This document shows, piece after piece, positions 61,546-64,000 of a stretch of 64,000 nt of DNA. Position 1 is the first letter of the stretch; the number at the start of each line of letters is the position of its first letter. The stretch is from assembly GCF_029360765.1 (NCBI RefSeq), contig NZ_JARKNA010000019.1, positions 62,001-126,000 of the forward strand, given 5' to 3'. The translations under genes and the position numbers were made by a program. This DNA comes from Terrimonas pollutisoli (GTDB taxonomy: Bacteria; Bacteroidota; Bacteroidia; Chitinophagales; Chitinophagaceae). The notes below the pieces were generated by a model, which worked only from the letters and a program-made list of their open reading frames with translations, was not told the DNA's origin and did no database searches.

Positions 61546-62322
61546 TTATTCAAAAAATTGTTTCACCTTAACATCCGTGTTTTGTGTTAATTGTTCATAG
61601 GTGCCATTGGCATAACACCTGCCGTCCACCAATATCACCACCCTGTCGCCGGCCATGCGAACACAGTTCATATCATGGGAAATGACAAGCGACGTGGTAT
61701 TATATTTTTCCTGTATCTCCATCATCAGTTCAATAATTTCTTTAGCTGTTATCGGGTCAAGCCCTGTTGTTGGTTCATCATATAAAATGATCTCTGGTTT
61801 TAAAATCAACGTACGGGCCAATGCGATCCTTTTCCGCATGCCACCGGATAATTCAGCCGGCATCATATTGATGGTATGTGCCAGGCCAACATCTTCCAGA
61901 GCTTCACCCACCATTTTATTTACTTCTTCCTGCGAAACCTTTATCCAGTGGCGGCGCAGCGGAAATTCAAGATTTTCCCTTACTGTCATGGAATCGTACA
62001 AGGCATTACTCTGAAATAAAAAACCAACTTTAGCCCTTATCTTATCTAATTCCTCATTTTTTATATCCGGTATATTCTTTCCAAACATTTCAATACTGCC
62101 TTTATCAGGCTGTAGTAAACCGATAATGCATTTTATCAATACTGATTTACCTGAACCGGATTTTCCCAACACCACCACACTTTCCCCTTTTTTTAGTTCG
62201 AGGTTAAAATCAACCAATACATGATTACTGCCAAAAGACTTGTAAAGATGACGAATCACCAAAACCTGCTCCATCATCGACAGCTTATCGGTATTTACTT
62301 CCTGTTTTATTGCGGCGATCAT
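61546..62322 (-). CDS. mlaF: MlaF-type ABC transporter ATPase
   Basis: The cytoplasmic ATPase of the lipid-transport system. The 258-residue protein has Walker A VVVLGKSGSGKSVLIKC (~48-64), Q-loop FLFQSNALYDSMTV, ABC signature LSGGMRKRIALARTL, Walker B IILYDEPTTGLDP and the H-loop VISHDMNCVRMAGD. An N-terminal extension of about 18 residues precedes the conserved MMEQVLVIRHLYKSFG. The start at 62322 lies 6 bases after the mlaE stop, which fits tight coupling; the inner Met 16-17 is an alternative. Confidence 0.92.
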   Translation of the reverse strand: MIAAIKQEVNTDKLSMMEQVLVIRHLYKSFGSNHVLVDFNLELKKGESVVVLGKSGSGKSVLIKCIIGLLQPDKGSIEMFGKNIPDIKNEELDKIRAKVGFLFQSNALYDSMTVRENLEFPLRRHWIKVSQEEVNKMVGEALEDVGLAHTINMMPAELSGGMRKRIALARTLILKPEIILYDEPTTGLDPITAKEIIELMMEIQEKYNTTSLVISHDMNCVRMAGDRVVILVDGRCYANGTYEQLTQNTDVKVKQFFE

Positions 62323-62328
62323 TTTTGT

Positions 62329-63099
62329 TTAAGTAAAGCCCAGCACATCGGCAATCTGTACAGCCAGTAAGTCAATAACAAAGATCATAATAGATGATAC
62401 AACCACAGCTGAATTTGCTGAACGGCCTACGCCTTCAGTACCCTTGCTGCTGTTATATCCTTTATAGCATCCGATAATACCTACAGCAAAACCGAAAAAG
62501 AAACTTTTGACAAAGGCAGGTATTACATCATTAAACGAAAGGTTATCGAATACCTGAGTCCAGAATAAATTAAAGCTGGTATTTCCACGGATATTCACAC
62601 CGAGCCAGGAACCATACAAAGAAATAGCATCACCCAACAATATAAGCACAGGAAGCATTAAGGTAGCAGCCAACACTCTTGTTACTACCAGGTATTTAAA
62701 AGGGTTGGTACCACTCACCTCCATTGCATCTATCTGTTCGGTCACCTTCATGGAGCCGAGTTCAGCGCCAATGCTGCTACCGATTTTCCCGGCAAAAATT
62801 AAAGCCGTTATAACCGGCCCTATTTCTCTGACAATCGCAATACCTACAATTGCCGGAAGTTGAAATTCTACTCCATAATCCTCCATCGATGGCCGCAACT
62901 GCATCGTTAACACAAGCCCCATAATAAAGGCTGTTAGCCCTACAAGCGGAAATGATTTATATCCTATAACAAAACATTGCCTGATAAATTCAGCTATTTC
63001 ATAGCGGGGTTTAAACCATTGTTTAAAAAAACGAGTGGTAAAGCGGGAGATGTCACCAGCTTCGATTAAAAACAGTTTCAGGTTTTCCGTTACTGCCAT
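62329..63099 (-). CDS. mlaE: MlaE-family ABC transporter permease
   Basis: The inner-membrane permease of the lipid-transport system, 256 residues. It has the MlaE/YrbE domain: membrane helices at ~50-72, 80-105 and 145-245, with the conserved EIGPVITALIFAGKIGSSIGAELGSM (two short segments around residue 95-115), QIDAMEVSGTNPFKYLVVTRV and a late IIGCYKGYNSSKGTEGVG before the final helix. First gene of the operon, 6 bases before mlaF. No clear -7 box was found in the 146 bases upstream. Confidence 0.93.
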   Translation of the reverse strand: MAVTENLKLFLIEAGDISRFTTRFFKQWFKPRYEIAEFIRQCFVIGYKSFPLVGLTAFIMGLVLTMQLRPSMEDYGVEFQLPAIVGIAIVREIGPVITALIFAGKIGSSIGAELGSMKVTEQIDAMEVSGTNPFKYLVVTRVLAATLMLPVLILLGDAISLYGSWLGVNIRGNTSFNLFWTQVFDNLSFNDVIPAFVKSFFFGFAVGIIGCYKGYNSSKGTEGVGRSANSAVVVSSIMIFVIDLLAVQIADVLGFT

Positions 63100-63245
63100 A
63101 TGACTTCTACAATTGAAGTTTTGGAAATACGAAGTATAAAATTACATCGCCCCTTTCTGGTATCCCTCATTTGTATGATCAGTCTTCAGAGGTTCTGTCT
63201 GCGTCCCAACTGATAAATCCTTTCTGAGTTGATGTCTGAACCAAT

Positions 63246-63728
63246 TTAGTCATCATCTTTATTTTCTCCACTCTGCATCAAAGCCTTGCCGGAATAAAAT
63301 TCAGTATGTCTTATTTTCCCGCCTAAATAGGCCGGCCTTGCTACCAAAGCAAAACTGACAAATGAAATAACCGGGGTACTTAATGCTACAAATCTTATCA
63401 CTGAAGCTTTTCGCAAAGTTAGGGAAACCCCGATCAGGGAAATAACGCATGGTATAATTAAAGCGGCCAACACGATGATCGCAAAATCCTCATGCTGATC
63501 TATCGCAGTTTTTAATATGCCTTGAATTTTCTCAACTGTCTCTTCGGCAGCTTCGCCAGCCAGATAAAAAATACCCGCCCCAATAGAGGAAATTATTAAA
63601 AGGATGCAGGAAGCAATCTTTGCATGATTACTTTTAGTCCGGAGACCGTATGCTAAAACAAGCGCACCTGCTATAGAACCGGGAACCGGCAGTTGAGCTA
63701 CTAGTAAATGAAAGTATGCCTGATTCAT
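63246..63728 (-). CDS. Four-helix membrane protein of unknown function
   Basis: A 160-residue protein with four likely membrane helices (about 5-30, 38-60, 82-107 and 112-137). A loop between helices 2 and 3 reads LAGEAAEETVEKIQG...DQHEDFA, with acidic residues and a histidine that could bind metal. It begins MNQAYFHLLVAQLPVPGS. The layout resembles the DUF2231-like small membrane proteins with paired histidines, but this is not certain. It is followed by mlaE on the same strand after 146 bases, so joint expression is possible. No function can be assigned. Confidence 0.6.
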   Translation of the reverse strand: MNQAYFHLLVAQLPVPGSIAGALVLAYGLRTKSNHAKIASCILLIISSIGAGIFYLAGEAAEETVEKIQGILKTAIDQHEDFAIIVLAALIIPCVISLIGVSLTLRKASVIRFVALSTPVISFVSFALVARPAYLGGKIRHTEFYSGKALMQSGENKDDD

Positions 63729-63968
63729 AACTTAAGTTTATTATAAATATCGTCTCTAAGACATTACTTCAAAATGATAATGATTAGTGGGCCTGTTGAT
63801 GTAGCTCATCCCATTTATTAACCCAACACGTTACATTAACTAAATACAATGAAAAAGACAATGCTGACAATGGAATACGACAAAATATCTCAGTGATATT
63901 GGGTCCATTTATTTTAAAACTGCTTACCGAAGTTTAATCAATATATATCATTATTGTCCGGTTAAGTT

Positions 63969-63980
63969 GGGCTAAAGCCC
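63969..63980. repeat. GGGCTAAAGCCC palindrome near the window end
   Basis: A 5-bp inverted repeat, GGGCT/AGCCC, around AA, within TTGGGCTAAAGCCCGG. Such palindromes are frequent intergenic elements in Bacteroidota (general knowledge). Only its first part may be visible. The 270 bases before it contain no recognisable gene. Confidence 0.35.
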
Positions 63981-64000
63981 GGTGGTATTGGCTTTTGAAT

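Overview
The window looks like chromosome of a Bacteroidota bacterium, most likely the Chitinophagaceae or a close relative. The evidence is a SusC/SusD pair, a subtilase with a type IX secretion (T9SS) C-terminal domain, a type III glutamine synthetase, Bacteroidota-style -7 boxes (TAnnTTTG), moderate-to-low G+C, and lineage-flavoured housekeeping genes such as a murein L,D-transpeptidase, ClpC, an exonuclease/GIY-YIG fusion and an MlaEFD-type operon. No rRNA, tRNA, CRISPR array, phage or intact insertion sequence was recognised.

Layout. Bases 1-7,000 hold the 3' end of glnN, an M19 dipeptidase carrying a palindromic insertion, the efp-accB-accC cluster, a thioredoxin-like protein and malate dehydrogenase. 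Bases 7,000-13,000 hold a class 3 lipase and a protease island, in which two paralogous M57 (HEIGH) lipoproteases flank a divergent T9SS subtilase. Bases 13,000-21,500 are housekeeping: an RlmK-like methyltransferase, the DnaQ/GIY-YIG fusion, a thioesterase, an FKBP isomerase, cmk, clpC, a STAS protein and ribonuclease Z. Bases 21,500-23,700 hold the most unusual cassette: a papain-like protease without a recognisable signal peptide, a small protein repeating that protease's C-terminal 67 residues, and a chagasin-like (I42) inhibitor of papain-type proteases. Bases 24,250-28,400 hold an esterase, dapA, accA and an L,D-transpeptidase.

Bases 28,800-48,700 are dominated by signalling and polysaccharide genes. 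Three histidine kinases and two single-domain receivers occur together, none with a DNA-binding output. One kinase is a 2,045-residue hybrid with ten near-identical 92-residue HAMP-pair units and three receivers. They are followed by a 2,906-residue cyclic beta-glucan synthase (NdvB type). HAMP-array kinases are known osmosensors in fungi and cyclic glucans are osmoprotectants in proteobacteria, so a functional link is an attractive but untested inference.

Bases 49,250-60,330 form a fucoside-oriented polysaccharide-utilisation locus: an AraC regulator, a GH29 fucosidase, a ROK regulator, SusC, SusD, an FG-GAP lipoprotein with one CxxCH motif, and a C-terminal remnant of a second susD. Bases 60,500-63,730 hold the lipid-transport operon mlaE-mlaF-mlaD and a four-helix membrane protein of unknown function.
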